64,000 nt of DNA, from contig NZ_CP073347.1 in assembly GCF_024397915.1 (NCBI RefSeq), positions 4,650,001-4,714,000 of the forward strand, in the 5' to 3' direction. The notes below the pieces were generated by a model, which ran no database searches, was not told the DNA's origin, and saw only the letters and a program-made list of their open reading frames with translations. Of the stretch, positions 37,063 to 46,312 are shown in pieces. The translations under genes and the position numbers were made by a program. Position 1 is the stretch's first letter, and every line of letters begins with the position of its first letter. Source of the stretch: Marinobacterium rhizophilum. GTDB taxonomy: Bacteria > Pseudomonadota > Gammaproteobacteria > Pseudomonadales > Balneatricaceae.

Positions 37063-38085
37063 ATGAACGTAACTCTGAAACATTCGAGCCTGAAAAGCCT
37101 GCTGGCCGCCGCGGTCATCACCGCCGGCGCCTTCGCTGGCATCAGTTCTGCCAGTGCCGATACCATCCGCCTGAGCACCACGGTGTCGGACTCCTCCAAC
37201 TGGGTCAAGGCGGCCAACAAGTTCAAGGAACTGGTGGAGGAGCGCAGCGGCGACAAGCACCGGGTGGAAGTCTATGCCAACGGCACCCTGGTGAGCGGCA
37301 ATGACCGCGTGGAGCTGGAAATGGCCCAGGCCGGTGCCATCGACATCATCATGAAATCGACGCCCTGGCTGAGCCAGCTCAATGCGGACTTTGTGGTGGT
37401 CTCCATGCCCTGGATTTTCCCCGATACCGACGCGGCCATGGCGGTGATGGACGGGCCGGTGGGTGACAAGCTGTCGGCCAAGCTGGAATCCCAGGGCATT
37501 CGCGCGCTGGCCTGGGGGTCGGGCAGCTTCTTCCAGCTCTATACCAACCCGGGCCCCATCGAGACCGTGGATGATATCAGCGGCGTGAAGATTCGCACGC
37601 CCGGGCTGGAGCTGTACCTCGACTCCTGGTCCGCCATCGGCTCCGTGCCGGTGGCCATGAGCTTTGCCGAGGTGTTTACCGCCCTGCAGGCCGGGGCCAT
37701 TGATGGCGGCATTTCACCGATTCCGCTGATCTATTCATCGCGCTTTTATGAAGTCAGCAAGAACATTGCGATGGTGAACTATTCCTTCGAGGCCATTGGC
37801 ATGCTGGCCAGCAACGTCTTCTGGAGCCGTTTGTCGACCGAAGACCAGGCGCTGGTGGGCCAGGCCGCCAAGGATGCCATGATCTACCAGCGCGAGGTGG
37901 CCGCCAGTGAAGAGGCGGAGCTTGCGAAAGTGATGCAGGATGCCGGCGTCACTATCCAGACACCGTCCGCCGAGGCGCTGGCGGGCTTCAAGGCCAGGGT
38001 GGCGCCGGTTTATGCGACCTTCAAGGACAAGGTCGGGGCTGAGCTGGTAAGCGAAGTCGAGGCGCAGGTCAGTGCGCTGAATTAA
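37063..38085 (+). CDS. TRAP transporter substrate-binding protein (DctP), system 3
   Basis: Binding protein of 340 residues. The start at 37063 is set by AGGAG and gives a clear signal peptide (residues 1-33, ending SSASA). Ligand arginine in GVKIRTPGLELYL. A ALQAGAIDGGISP segment follows. Gap of 50 bases after the amidase. It probably imports the substrate of the racemase-like protein and amidase. Confidence 0.93.
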   Translation: MNVTLKHSSLKSLLAAAVITAGAFAGISSASADTIRLSTTVSDSSNWVKAANKFKELVEERSGDKHRVEVYANGTLVSGNDRVELEMAQAGAIDIIMKSTPWLSQLNADFVVVSMPWIFPDTDAAMAVMDGPVGDKLSAKLESQGIRALAWGSGSFFQLYTNPGPIETVDDISGVKIRTPGLELYLDSWSAIGSVPVAMSFAEVFTALQAGAIDGGISPIPLIYSSRFYEVSKNIAMVNYSFEAIGMLASNVFWSRLSTEDQALVGQAAKDAMIYQREVAASEEAELAKVMQDAGVTIQTPSAEALAGFKARVAPVYATFKDKVGAELVSEVEAQVSALN

Positions 38086-38171
38086 GGCGCTGGGCGCAAG
38101 GGATCGCGACCGGCTGGCCGCGTTCCGTTGTGCGCCCGGGCCGTACACTGGGCCGTCAACGGGGACTGATG

Positions 38172-38684
38172 ATGAAATATGTCGCTGCAAAAGCTACCAG
38201 CTGGCTCGACAGGCTGGAAAAAATAACCGTCGTCACGCTCTGCGGTTCCATTGTCGTGCTGATTTTCATGGGCGTGCTGTCGCGCTTCTTTTTTCACTAC
38301 TCCATTGCCTGGTCGGAGGAGCTGGCCCGCTACATGTTTCTGCTGGGGGCGCTGTTCGGCGCCGCCGCCGCCTGCAAGACCGGCCAGCATGGCGGCATTC
38401 CGCTGCTGGTGGACAAGCTGCCACCGGCCTGGCAGCGCGTTACCGAGGTGATCGTTGGCATCTGCATGCTGGTGTTTATCGGCTTTCTCGCCTGGCTCAG
38501 TTACGGCACCACCCTGCGCGCCCTGGCCAGCGGCCAGTCCAGCATGACCACCGGGATTCCTGTCTGGGTGATCAATGGTGGCATGTTCCTGGCGTTCTCA
38601 CTGGCCTTCCTGCGTACCATCCAGGGCTTGATTCTGGGTGCGTACAGAGTCGACAAGCCGTTGCTGGAAGAGCACGAACAATAA
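38172..38684 (+). CDS. TRAP transporter small permease (DctQ), system 3
   Basis: 170 residues with four helices. VTLCGSIVVLIFMGVLSRFF covers the first helix, and SIAWSEELARYMFLLGALFG carries the conserved SEELARY segment. The ATG at 38172 is favoured by GGGGA spacing. The ATG one codon earlier (38169) is possible. Encoded between its DctP and DctM partners. Confidence 0.88.
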   Translation: MKYVAAKATSWLDRLEKITVVTLCGSIVVLIFMGVLSRFFFHYSIAWSEELARYMFLLGALFGAAAACKTGQHGGIPLLVDKLPPAWQRVTEVIVGICMLVFIGFLAWLSYGTTLRALASGQSSMTTGIPVWVINGGMFLAFSLAFLRTIQGLILGAYRVDKPLLEEHEQ

Positions 38685-38738
38685 GACGCCGCCAGGCCAT
38701 GGCCGAGCGACAAGCTGCCGCTGACGAGTGAGTAAATT

Positions 38739-40037
38739 ATGGAATTATTAGCGAATCCGGCCATTATCGGCCTGATGGTGTTCTTTGGCTTTCTGGCCCT
38801 GAACGTCCCTGTTTTTGTGGCCATCGGCATGGCCGGCCTGATGGCGTTCGTGGTGTTCGAAATCGCACCGCTGAGCGTGGTGCCCTATGTCTTTTCCGGT
38901 GCGCTGGACTCCTTTCCGCTGCTGGCGACACCGCTGTTCATTATCGCCGGCAACCTGATTACCCGCACCGGCATCGCCATCAAGCTGGTGCGCCTGGCCG
39001 AGATGATGCTTGGGCCCCTGCCGGGCGGCCTTGCGCTGACGGTACTGGTGACCGGCGCAATGCTGGGTTCCATGTCCGGCTCCAATATCGCCACGGTGGC
39101 GGCGCTGAGTTTTCTGGTGGGGCCCATGGTGGAGCGCGGCTATGATCGTGGTTTTGCCGTGGCGGTGGTCGCCGCCGGCTGCACCTTCGGCGTGGTCATT
39201 CCGCCGAGCATTGGCTTTATCATCTATGGCGTTATCACCGAAACCTCGATCCCCAAGCTGTTTGCCGCCGGCGTCGGGCCGGGCCTGACCATGCTGCTGA
39301 TCCTGGGCGGCTATGTGCTCTTCATCTCCAGGAAGCGCGGCTACAGGGGCGCGGATATCGAGGATCGCAATCTGGCAACCTTTTTCGCCGCCTTCAAGGA
39401 TGCCTTCTGGGGGCTGATGGCGCCGGTGATTATCCTCGGCGGTATCTATAGCGGCATCTTTACAGCGACGGAAGCGGCGGCCGTGGCGGTGGTCTACCTG
39501 TTCGTGATCGACCGGCTGGTGTACAAGCAGATTGCCTTTGCCCAGCTGCCGGATGTGATCTTCGAGTCCGGCCGCACCATTGGCGTTATCGTGTTGCTGA
39601 TCGCCACCTCCGCCGTGTATGGCTGGGTGATGCAGACCCAGGGTCTGGCCACCATGCTGAACAGTTACATCCTGGATATCAGTGGTGGCAACGCCATCCT
39701 GATCCTGCTGTTCTTCAACCTGGTGCTGATCGTGTCCGGCGCCTTTCTGGAGCCCATCGCCGCCATGTACCTGCTGGTGCCGCTGTTCAAGCCCACCCTG
39801 CTGGCGATCGGTTTTGACCTGGTGCATTTCGGTGCGGTACTGACGGTGAACCTGTCCATGGCGCACCTGACGCCGCCGGTGGGGGTGGGGCTCTTCCTGG
39901 CCTCGCAGCTGGGCAAGGTGCCTTTCGCCACGGCTGCGCGTTACGCGATCCCGTTCGTGATCTGCGAGGTGATCGTCATCCTGCTGGTGACCTACGTCAA
40001 ACCCATCTCCATGTTCCTGCCCTCCCTGATCGGCTAG
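38739..40037 (+). CDS. TRAP transporter large permease (DctM), system 3
   Basis: 432 residues and about 12 helices, with GAMLGSMSGSNIATVAALSF near residue 110 and VVIPPSIGFIIYGVITETSI near 155, the DctM blocks. Ends the racemase-amidase-TRAP operon, followed by a strong terminator. Confidence 0.94.
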   Translation: MELLANPAIIGLMVFFGFLALNVPVFVAIGMAGLMAFVVFEIAPLSVVPYVFSGALDSFPLLATPLFIIAGNLITRTGIAIKLVRLAEMMLGPLPGGLALTVLVTGAMLGSMSGSNIATVAALSFLVGPMVERGYDRGFAVAVVAAGCTFGVVIPPSIGFIIYGVITETSIPKLFAAGVGPGLTMLLILGGYVLFISRKRGYRGADIEDRNLATFFAAFKDAFWGLMAPVIILGGIYSGIFTATEAAAVAVVYLFVIDRLVYKQIAFAQLPDVIFESGRTIGVIVLLIATSAVYGWVMQTQGLATMLNSYILDISGGNAILILLFFNLVLIVSGAFLEPIAAMYLLVPLFKPTLLAIGFDLVHFGAVLTVNLSMAHLTPPVGVGLFLASQLGKVPFATAARYAIPFVICEVIVILLVTYVKPISMFLPSLIG

Positions 40038-40076
40038 TCGATCAGGGGAGCAAGGCCCCTACAGCTCTGTGATCTG

Positions 40077-40104
40077 CGCCCCCGGTTCCTGCCGGGGGCG
40101 TTTT
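40077..40104 (+). terminator. Terminator of the racemase-amidase-TRAP operon
   Basis: 9-bp GC stem (CGCCCCCGG / CCGGGGGCG) with a TTCCTG loop followed by four T. It also lies 18 bases beyond the stop of the convergent GntR gene. Confidence 0.8.
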
Positions 40105-40121
40105 CGTATCCGGGCTTTTGT

Positions 40122-41150
40122 TCAGGCAATGCGCACCAGGTAGGGAGGCAGTTCGGGCTCCGGGAATACCGACAGCACCTTGAGGCGGCGCCGGGTGCGT
40201 TCGGCGGCTGATCGCAGGTGGGCCTCAAGGCTGGCCGCGGCGGCGTCGATCGCATTGTGCAGCAGATGGTCCAGTACCAGCTTGTGTTCCATGAGCACCG
40301 GTTCCTGGGGGCTGGCGCCGAGGGTGTTGAAGAATATCCGGTTCACCATGACCGGCAACTGGCTCTGGCGGATGATCGCCGCCGCCTTGCGGTTGTTCGC
40401 GTACTGGAGGCAGTGTTCGTGCAGGTCCAGCTCGATCGCCGCAATGGCCGCGCTGGTGGGCGCCTGGGTATCCGCCAGCAGCCTTTGCAGTCTTTCGCGC
40501 ATGTTCAGCAGCGTGCGGTGGTCCAGGTGCGGTGCTGAGGCCTTCAGGGCTGCCGGCTCCAGCAGGATGCGTATTTCGTAGTCCTCGGCAACCGCCCGGG
40601 CGGTCAGGGGGCCGGCGACCCAGTTTGTGTGCGGGTTTTTCTCGACCAGGCCGCGATCCTTGAGCCGCCCCAGCACTTCACGGGTGACGGTGCGACTGAC
40701 GCCGAAGTGCTCGCTGAGCTCTGTTTCCAGTATCCGAAAATGACCGAAGGCGATACAGGTCGCCACGGCTTCTTCGACCTGGGCAAAAATGCGATCCGCC
40801 GACGGCCGGTTGTCGACCGTGGTGGTTGCAGGGCTCAGGCCCAGCGAGCTTTCCGACAGGGTTGTGCGTATGGGTTCAACCTGTTCAGCCTGCTGCGCTG
40901 CCAGGTAGCCGCGGCCGTCAAACCGGCAAATAAGGCCTTCGTCGTGCAGCAGTTCGAGTGCGCGCCGAACCGGGGCGCGACTGGTGCCGAATACCTGGGC
41001 GATCGGTTCTTCCAGCAGGACCAGCCCGGGGCTGATGCGTCCCTGGGTGAGGGAGGCACGCAGGGTATCCCGGATCTTCATGTATCGAGGGCGGGTAGAG
41101 CCGTCCTTGCCTGGTTTTTCCATATCGTTTTCCCGCCTGCCGAGGGCCAT
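40122..41150 (-). CDS. GntR family regulator with two winged-helix domains and an FCD domain
   Basis: 342 residues, about 100 more than a typical FadR-type protein. The first winged helix (about 22-87) runs from RYMKIRDTLRASLTQGRISP to CRFDGRGYLAA, with the recognition part EEPIAQVFGTSRAPVRRALE. The second (about 112-182) contains ELSEHFGVSRTVTREVLGRL. The FCD domain (from about 190) follows. This tandem arrangement suggests binding to two half-sites or to distant operators. It diverges from the NCS1 operon and is the natural candidate for the palindrome at 41526-41553. A later ATG (41123, MEKPGKDG) is an alternative start. Confidence 0.9.
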   Translation of the reverse strand: MALGRRENDMEKPGKDGSTRPRYMKIRDTLRASLTQGRISPGLVLLEEPIAQVFGTSRAPVRRALELLHDEGLICRFDGRGYLAAQQAEQVEPIRTTLSESSLGLSPATTTVDNRPSADRIFAQVEEAVATCIAFGHFRILETELSEHFGVSRTVTREVLGRLKDRGLVEKNPHTNWVAGPLTARAVAEDYEIRILLEPAALKASAPHLDHRTLLNMRERLQRLLADTQAPTSAAIAAIELDLHEHCLQYANNRKAAAIIRQSQLPVMVNRIFFNTLGASPQEPVLMEHKLVLDHLLHNAIDAAAASLEAHLRSAAERTRRRLKVLSVFPEPELPPYLVRIA

Positions 41151-41525
41151 GCGCCCAGTACTGCCCCATCCGTCATGGGTGGTTTTATCGGTTTTAAAAT
41201 ATAAAGGACATTTTTCGCCCGGGTGCTCACGGCATATTGTCGTGCTTTTCGTGTCCCTGGCGCCCGCAACGATGCCGGGGCCGTTGCCCGTCAGTGCAGT
41301 TTACAGGGTGATGCTCGGGACTTCACGGCTTCCCTGGGGAATGCATGAATGTTCTTCAGGCTGTGCTGCCTGGCGCGCTGCTTGGGCGTGGCTCCGGCTG
41401 TAGTTAATCCAGCTGCCGCAGCCGGGCGCATGGCGGGGTGGTGGGTAGGGTGCTGGGCAGGGCTGCCGGGTGTTCCGGATATGCAGATCGATGACCTGGA
41501 GGCTGATGTTTTCTCATCAAAATAA

Positions 41526-41553
41526 AAACGTATGTTGAATTCAATAGTCGTTT
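41526..41553. promoter_or_regulatory. 28-base palindrome AAACG-N4-TTGAATTCAA-N4-CGTTT
   Basis: Two nested perfectly matched arms around a 10-bp centre. It lies between the divergent double-winged-helix GntR gene and the NCS1 operon, about 115 bases before the NCS1 start. Nested half-sites suit a regulator with two DNA-binding domains. The rest of the 517-base gap (41151-41667) holds no gene that I can support. Confidence 0.55.
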
Positions 41554-41667
41554 ATCGTAAGTTTTCAGGTATCTGCTGTTCCGGGCCTTGCAGGCTGACT
41601 GTTTACAGGTGTCTGAATGCGTACCGGCGTGGCGGAAGCAATAACAATCACAGGCGGAGAAACCGTT

Positions 41668-43155
41668 ATGACTGGCGTAGTCAATACCATCGAGGAAAGC
41701 CCGGACGTGGCGGCCGGGGGAGAAAACCACCTGCTCGAGAAGTCGATACTTCCCGTCAGGCTTGATCAGAGAACCATCGGGTTCTTCGGATTTATCGCGA
41801 TGTGGGTGGGCATGGCGGTGATCATCGCCACCTTTCAGCTCGGTGCCGGCGGGGTTTCGGGCCTGCCGCTGAGTACCGTGATCTTGACGATCCTGCTGGC
41901 CAATATGGCGCTGGGCATTGTCATGACCCTGACGGCGGATATTGGCACCGAACACGGGCTGTCCTTTGCCGTTTACCTGCGGGCACCCTTTGGTGTTTTT
42001 GGCACCCATTTGCCGGCGGTGTCCCGCGGTATCGTGGCCGCACTCTGGTTTGGTATCCAGACCTACCTGGGCGCCCTGGCGCTGAACGGTATCGTCGAGT
42101 ACCTGACCGGTTTCAGTAACTGGTTTGTCTGGTATGCCGTCTTCGCGGCGGTGCAGGTCATCAACACGGCGATGGGCATCAAGGCCGTCGAGGTACTGGC
42201 CAGCATTGCCGCCCCCGCCATTATCGGCATCTCCGTGTGGATGTATTTCACGCTGGATAACCTGGCCGTGGCCCAGGGGCTGAATATCTGGACCTTCCAG
42301 GGGACCGGGCAGGTGTCGGTGGTGGCGCTGTTTATCGCCAACATGTCGTTCTGGTCGGCGCTGGCCGTGGATATTCCAAACCTGACACGCTACCTGCGTA
42401 CGCAAGGCGGCGCCCGCAGCTTTATGCGCCGTAACCGCAATGTCTTCGTCGCGCAGTTCATAGCCCTGCCCTTTACCCAGGCCTGGATTGCCCTAATCGG
42501 TGCCGCCTCCTTTATCGCGGCGGGCGACTGGAACCCGGTGAGCGTTATTCAGCAGCAGGGCCAGGGGGCCAGCCTGGTCGTATTGTTGGTTATGGTGATT
42601 CTGGCGCAGTGGTCCACCAATAACTCGGCCAACCTGATCCCGGCGGCACTGACCTTTGTCAACGCTGCGGCGCCGCGCCTGTCCTATGCCAAGGGCATCG
42701 TGCTGGCCGGTGTCATCGGTACCCTGGCCATGCCCTGGCTGATTCTGGATAACCTCTTCACCTTTCTGGGCTACTACGGTGCCCTGCTGTCCGCGGTAGG
42801 CGGCATTATCGTGGCGGATTATTACCTGGTGCGCCGGCGCCGCCTGAACGTGCCGGACCTGTACCGTGCCCAGGGCCAGTATCGCTTCGCCAGGGGTGTG
42901 AACCCGGCTGCCATGATCGCCTGGGTCCTGGGCGGCGGGCTGGCACTGTGCTTCCTGACCTATGCCTATGTTGTCGGCTTCGCCACCGCCCTGGTTGTTT
43001 ACCTGATCCTGATGAAACTGTGGATCCTGCCCCGGTACCCGCAGGCCGAAGTTGACTCCGGCTACAGTGAACGTTACTTGGCCACTTCCGTCGGCATGAA
43101 CTGGGAGCACAGCGGGAACGGCAACTTTGCCCGTACGCCGGCGAAAAAAACCTAG
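41668..43155 (+). CDS. NCS1 family transporter (nucleobase/hydantoin/allantoin type)
   Basis: Twelve-helix proton or sodium symporter of 495 residues in the NCS1 group, which includes cytosine permease CodB and the hydantoin carrier Mhp1. It begins with a soluble segment and LPVRLDQRTIGFFGFIAMWV. AAFWFG-like and WSALAVDIPNLTRYL segments line the substrate pore region, and AQWSTNNSANLIPAAL is present. The start at 41668 is favoured by GGCGGAG upstream. First in an operon with an amidase, a deacetylase-fold hydrolase and further genes, it probably imports a purine-, pyrimidine- or hydantoin-like ring. Confidence 0.93.
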   Translation: MTGVVNTIEESPDVAAGGENHLLEKSILPVRLDQRTIGFFGFIAMWVGMAVIIATFQLGAGGVSGLPLSTVILTILLANMALGIVMTLTADIGTEHGLSFAVYLRAPFGVFGTHLPAVSRGIVAALWFGIQTYLGALALNGIVEYLTGFSNWFVWYAVFAAVQVINTAMGIKAVEVLASIAAPAIIGISVWMYFTLDNLAVAQGLNIWTFQGTGQVSVVALFIANMSFWSALAVDIPNLTRYLRTQGGARSFMRRNRNVFVAQFIALPFTQAWIALIGAASFIAAGDWNPVSVIQQQGQGASLVVLLVMVILAQWSTNNSANLIPAALTFVNAAAPRLSYAKGIVLAGVIGTLAMPWLILDNLFTFLGYYGALLSAVGGIIVADYYLVRRRRLNVPDLYRAQGQYRFARGVNPAAMIAWVLGGGLALCFLTYAYVVGFATALVVYLILMKLWILPRYPQAEVDSGYSERYLATSVGMNWEHSGNGNFARTPAKKT

Positions 43156-43197
43156 GGCTGCACCCAGTCATTTCAGTTCAAGACAGGAGCCAGAGTC

Positions 43198-44562
43198 ATG
43201 GCGCAATACCTGACCGACTACGCCTCTGCACTCGCAGCGGGGCAGGCCATCGCCGAGCAGCAGCTGGATCCGCTGGAGCTGGTGGAGTCCTGCCTGCAAC
43301 AGGCACAGCAGTCATCCGGCGTTTTCATCTCGACCATGGCCGAGCGGGCGCGTGCCGAGGCAAAGGCGGCGCGCCAGCGGGCGCAGGCCGGGTGCCGACT
43401 GGGGCCGCTGGACGGTGTTCCGGTGGCCTGGAAGGACCTGTTCGATGTGCAGGGAACGGTGACCACTGCCGGCTCCCGGGTTTTCGCTCAGGCGGAACCG
43501 GCCGCTGCGGATGCGGCGGTTGTGCGCCGGGCCGCCGCGGCCGGGGTCGTATCGATCGGCAAGACCAACCTGAGTGAGCTGGCCTATTCCGGGCTTGGAC
43601 TGAATCCGCACTTTGGCACGCCGCACAATCCCCAGGGTGGCGATGCCCGGCGTGTGCCGGGCGGCTCCTCATCCGGCTCCGCCGTGGCAGTGGCCACCGG
43701 CTGTGCGGCCATCGGCGTTGCCACGGATACGGCGGGGTCGATACGTATCCCGGCGGCATTCAATGGCCTGGTGGGTTTCAGGACCTCGTCTGCACGGCAC
43801 GATCGGGGGGGCGTCCTGGCGCTGTCCCGCACCCTGGACAGCCTCGGGCCTGTTGCCAGGACGGTGGCCGACTGCGCGGTGTTCGAGGCCTGCATGGCGG
43901 GGCGGACGGGCCCGCTGCCGGCACAGGCTGTGCCTGCGGACTGTCGCGTTGTGCTGGATATGGGCGTGCTGGAAGATCCCGAGCTGGCCCCTGCCGTACG
44001 GGACAACCTGGAAATCGCCGTTGCACAGCTGCAACGGCGGGGTGTTGTCGTGCAGCGGCGCAGGCTGCAAGCCGTGGCCGCGGTGCGCGGGCTGATCGAG
44101 CGCGTCGGCTGGCTGGGGGCGGCGGAGGCCTATACGGAACATCGGGCACTGCTCGACAGCGCCGGTGCCGCGTTGCTCGACCCGCGGGTGCGGACCCGTC
44201 TGCTGGCGGCGGCATCGATGCCGGTGGATGCGGTGGTCACACTGTATCAGCAGCGTACGCAGCTGCAGCGGGCACTGGCGGCGGAGCTCGACGGCGCCGT
44301 GCTGATGCTGCCGACGGTCGCCCATACCGCACCCTTGCTGGAACCGCTGCTGGCCAGTGACGAGCTGTTCGCACGGGTCAACCTGGCGACGCTGCGCCTG
44401 ACCATGATTGGCAGCTATCTGGATCTGCCCACCTTTGCGCTGCCCACGGGCATCGATGGCGATGGGCAGTTCACCAGTCTGCAACTATCACTCCCGACCG
44501 GTGAGGATGACCGGTTGGTTCCCATCGCGCTCCTGGTAGAGCGTGTGCTTAATCAAATTTAA
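43198..44562 (+). CDS. Amidase (amidase signature family), NCS1-linked
   Basis: 454 residues. Triad: Lys79 in VAWKDLFDVQG, the cis-Ser in VPGGSSSGSAVA (about 157-159) and nucleophile Ser181 in TDTAGSIRIPAAF. The sequence is not close to the amidase at 35579, so the two are not recent copies. GACAGGAG lies before the ATG. It may open a product of the ring imported by NCS1. The substrate cannot be assigned. Confidence 0.92.
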   Translation: MAQYLTDYASALAAGQAIAEQQLDPLELVESCLQQAQQSSGVFISTMAERARAEAKAARQRAQAGCRLGPLDGVPVAWKDLFDVQGTVTTAGSRVFAQAEPAAADAAVVRRAAAAGVVSIGKTNLSELAYSGLGLNPHFGTPHNPQGGDARRVPGGSSSGSAVAVATGCAAIGVATDTAGSIRIPAAFNGLVGFRTSSARHDRGGVLALSRTLDSLGPVARTVADCAVFEACMAGRTGPLPAQAVPADCRVVLDMGVLEDPELAPAVRDNLEIAVAQLQRRGVVVQRRRLQAVAAVRGLIERVGWLGAAEAYTEHRALLDSAGAALLDPRVRTRLLAAASMPVDAVVTLYQQRTQLQRALAAELDGAVLMLPTVAHTAPLLEPLLASDELFARVNLATLRLTMIGSYLDLPTFALPTGIDGDGQFTSLQLSLPTGEDDRLVPIALLVERVLNQI

Positions 44563-44575
44563 CGAGGACAAGACC

Positions 44576-45457
44576 ATGGCTAAAGAAATTCTCTGTGCGT
44601 TTGGAGTCGATGTTGATGCCGTCGCCGGCTGGCTTGGCTCCTACGGCGGCGAGGACTCGCCGGACGATATTTCCCGCGGGCTTTTCGCCGGCGAAGTCGG
44701 CAGCCCGCGACTGCTGAAACTGTTCGAGCGCTACAACCTCAAAACGACCTGGTTTATCCCGGGGCACTCGATCGAGACCTTTCCTGCGCAGATGAAGGCG
44801 GTGGCCGATGCCGGTCACGAGATCGGTGTGCATGGCTACAGCCACGAAAACCCCATCGCCATGACGCGCGAGCAGGAGGCGGCGATCCTGGATCGCAGTA
44901 TCGAGCTGGTGACCGAGTTGAGTGGTAAGCGCCCGACCGGCTATGTGGCGCCCTGGTGGGAATTCAGCCCGGTGACCAATGAGCTGCTGCTCGAGCGCGG
45001 CATCAAGTACGATCACAGTCTGATGCACAATGATTTCCACCCTTACTACGTGCGGGTTGGCGACTCCTGGACCAAGATCGATTACTCCAAGCATCCCCGC
45101 GAGTGGATGAAGCCGCTGCAGCGCGGTGAAGAAACCGACCTGATCGAGATCCCGGCCAACTGGTACCTCGATGACCTGCCGCCGATGATGTTTATCAAGA
45201 AGGCGCCCAACAGTCATGGTTTCGTCAATCCACGGGATGTCGAAAGCATGTGGCGCGACCAGTTCGACTGGGTGTACCGGGAGAGCGACTACGCGGCCTT
45301 CACCATGACGATACACCCGGATGTGTCGGGCCGGCCCCAGGTGCTGATGATGCTGGAGCGGCTGATCGAGCACATGCAGTCCCATGCGGGCGTGCGCTTC
45401 TGCACCTTCGATGAAATTGCGGACGACTTCGCCAAACGCAGTCCGCGCAGCAAGTAA
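44576..45457 (+). CDS. Polysaccharide-deacetylase-fold hydrolase (allantoinase PuuE-like)
   Basis: 293 residues, NodB-fold metal hydrolase. Metal-binding set: Asp12/Asp14 in FGVDVDAVAG and His86/His90 in GVHGYSHENP, with the Arg/Trp-containing GYVAPWWEFS loop. This fold is used by chitin deacetylases and by a metal-dependent allantoinase (PuuE) that opens the allantoin ring. Context (NCS1 carrier, amidase) favours a cyclic amide substrate over a polysaccharide. No signal peptide is seen, so it is cytosolic. Its 3' end lies in the first unit of a tandem triplication. Confidence 0.9.
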   Translation: MAKEILCAFGVDVDAVAGWLGSYGGEDSPDDISRGLFAGEVGSPRLLKLFERYNLKTTWFIPGHSIETFPAQMKAVADAGHEIGVHGYSHENPIAMTREQEAAILDRSIELVTELSGKRPTGYVAPWWEFSPVTNELLLERGIKYDHSLMHNDFHPYYVRVGDSWTKIDYSKHPREWMKPLQRGEETDLIEIPANWYLDDLPPMMFIKKAPNSHGFVNPRDVESMWRDQFDWVYRESDYAAFTMTIHPDVSGRPQVLMMLERLIEHMQSHAGVRFCTFDEIADDFAKRSPRSK

Positions 45458-46007
45458 GTGCGACAGAGGCCCGGTTTCCTGCAGCTCTGGAAACCGGCCT
45501 TCGCCGTTGGAGGAGCCCGCTATGTGTGGACTTGACGATACACCCGGATGGCTTCGGTCGGCACTTAAAGGCTGATGATGCCGGAGCGGCTGATCGAGCA
45601 CATGCAGTCCCATGCGGGCGTGCGCTTGTGCACCTTCGATGAAATTGCGGATGACTTCAGCAAGCGCCAGCCACGCGCGGTCTGACGTTTATCCTGGCGG
45701 CCTGGGTTGGCGCAGGTTGGGGCGTGCACTGCGCAGCATCACGCCTCTTGATGACGAGTGGAGGTATCTATGTGTGGACCTTGACGATACACCCGGATGT
45801 GTTCGGTCGGGACCTGATGATGCCGGAGCGGCTGATCGAGCACATGCAGTCCCATGCGGGCGTGCACTTGTGCACCTTCGCTGAAATTGCGGACGACTTC
45901 AGCAAGCGCCAGCCACGCGCGGTCTGACGTTTATCTGCCGCAGGTTGGGGCGTGCACTGCGCAGCATCACGCATCTTGATGACGAGTGGAGGTATCTATG
46001 TGTGGAC
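45307..46007 (+). repeat. Tandem triplication of a deacetylase 3' end plus next-gene start
   Basis: Three units of 227, 249 and 225 bases start at 45307, 45534 and 45783 with GACGATACACCCGGATG. Each runs through the deacetylase C-terminal codons (GAGCGGCTGATCGAGCAC...), a short spacer and a ribosome site, and ends in ATGTGTGGAC, the first ten bases of the next gene. In units 1 and 2 the ATG is joined to a new copy of the deacetylase tail, giving a 17-residue peptide (45522 on) and, after a one-base change, an immediate stop. Only unit 3 leads into the intact gene. Later units differ from the first (deacetylase tail ends in KRQPRAV rather than KRSPRSK), so it is not recent. Confidence 0.9.
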
Positions 46008-46312
46008 TATGCGGCACCCTCGGGCGCGAGGATCACTGGACAACAGACGGTCACACGGCTGCGGACACGGCGGCTCGGCGCCGGGAACGCTATCGACGCA
46101 TTGCGCAGGCCAATCGCATTCTGGGGTTAAGCCGGCTCAGGCTCGAGGACTTCCAGGGCGCGTCCTATGTGTTGTCCAGCGCCACGGGCAAGCAGGAGAT
46201 GGTCTCGGATCTTGGAGCGCTGTGGCGCCAGGCCGACGCGCTATCCGGTGCCCGGCTGGATCCGCTGGACCCGGACCTGCTGGAGCGCTTGCAGCAGGGG
46301 ATGCCAGCATGA
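45998..46312 (+). CDS. Small protein with MCGLCG N-terminus, CobW-linked
   Basis: 104 residues, beginning MCGLCGTLGREDHW, so two closely spaced cysteines near the start. A charged helical middle follows (RRRERYRRIAQANRIL) and a leucine-rich end. I do not recognise the family. The two cysteines and the following CobW-family GTPase suggest a metal connection, but this is inference. The last base of the tandem triplication ends within its first codons. Its stop overlaps the GTPase start (ATGA at 46309-46312). Confidence 0.8.
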   Translation: MCGLCGTLGREDHWTTDGHTAADTAARRRERYRRIAQANRILGLSRLRLEDFQGASYVLSSATGKQEMVSDLGALWRQADALSGARLDPLDPDLLERLQQGMPA

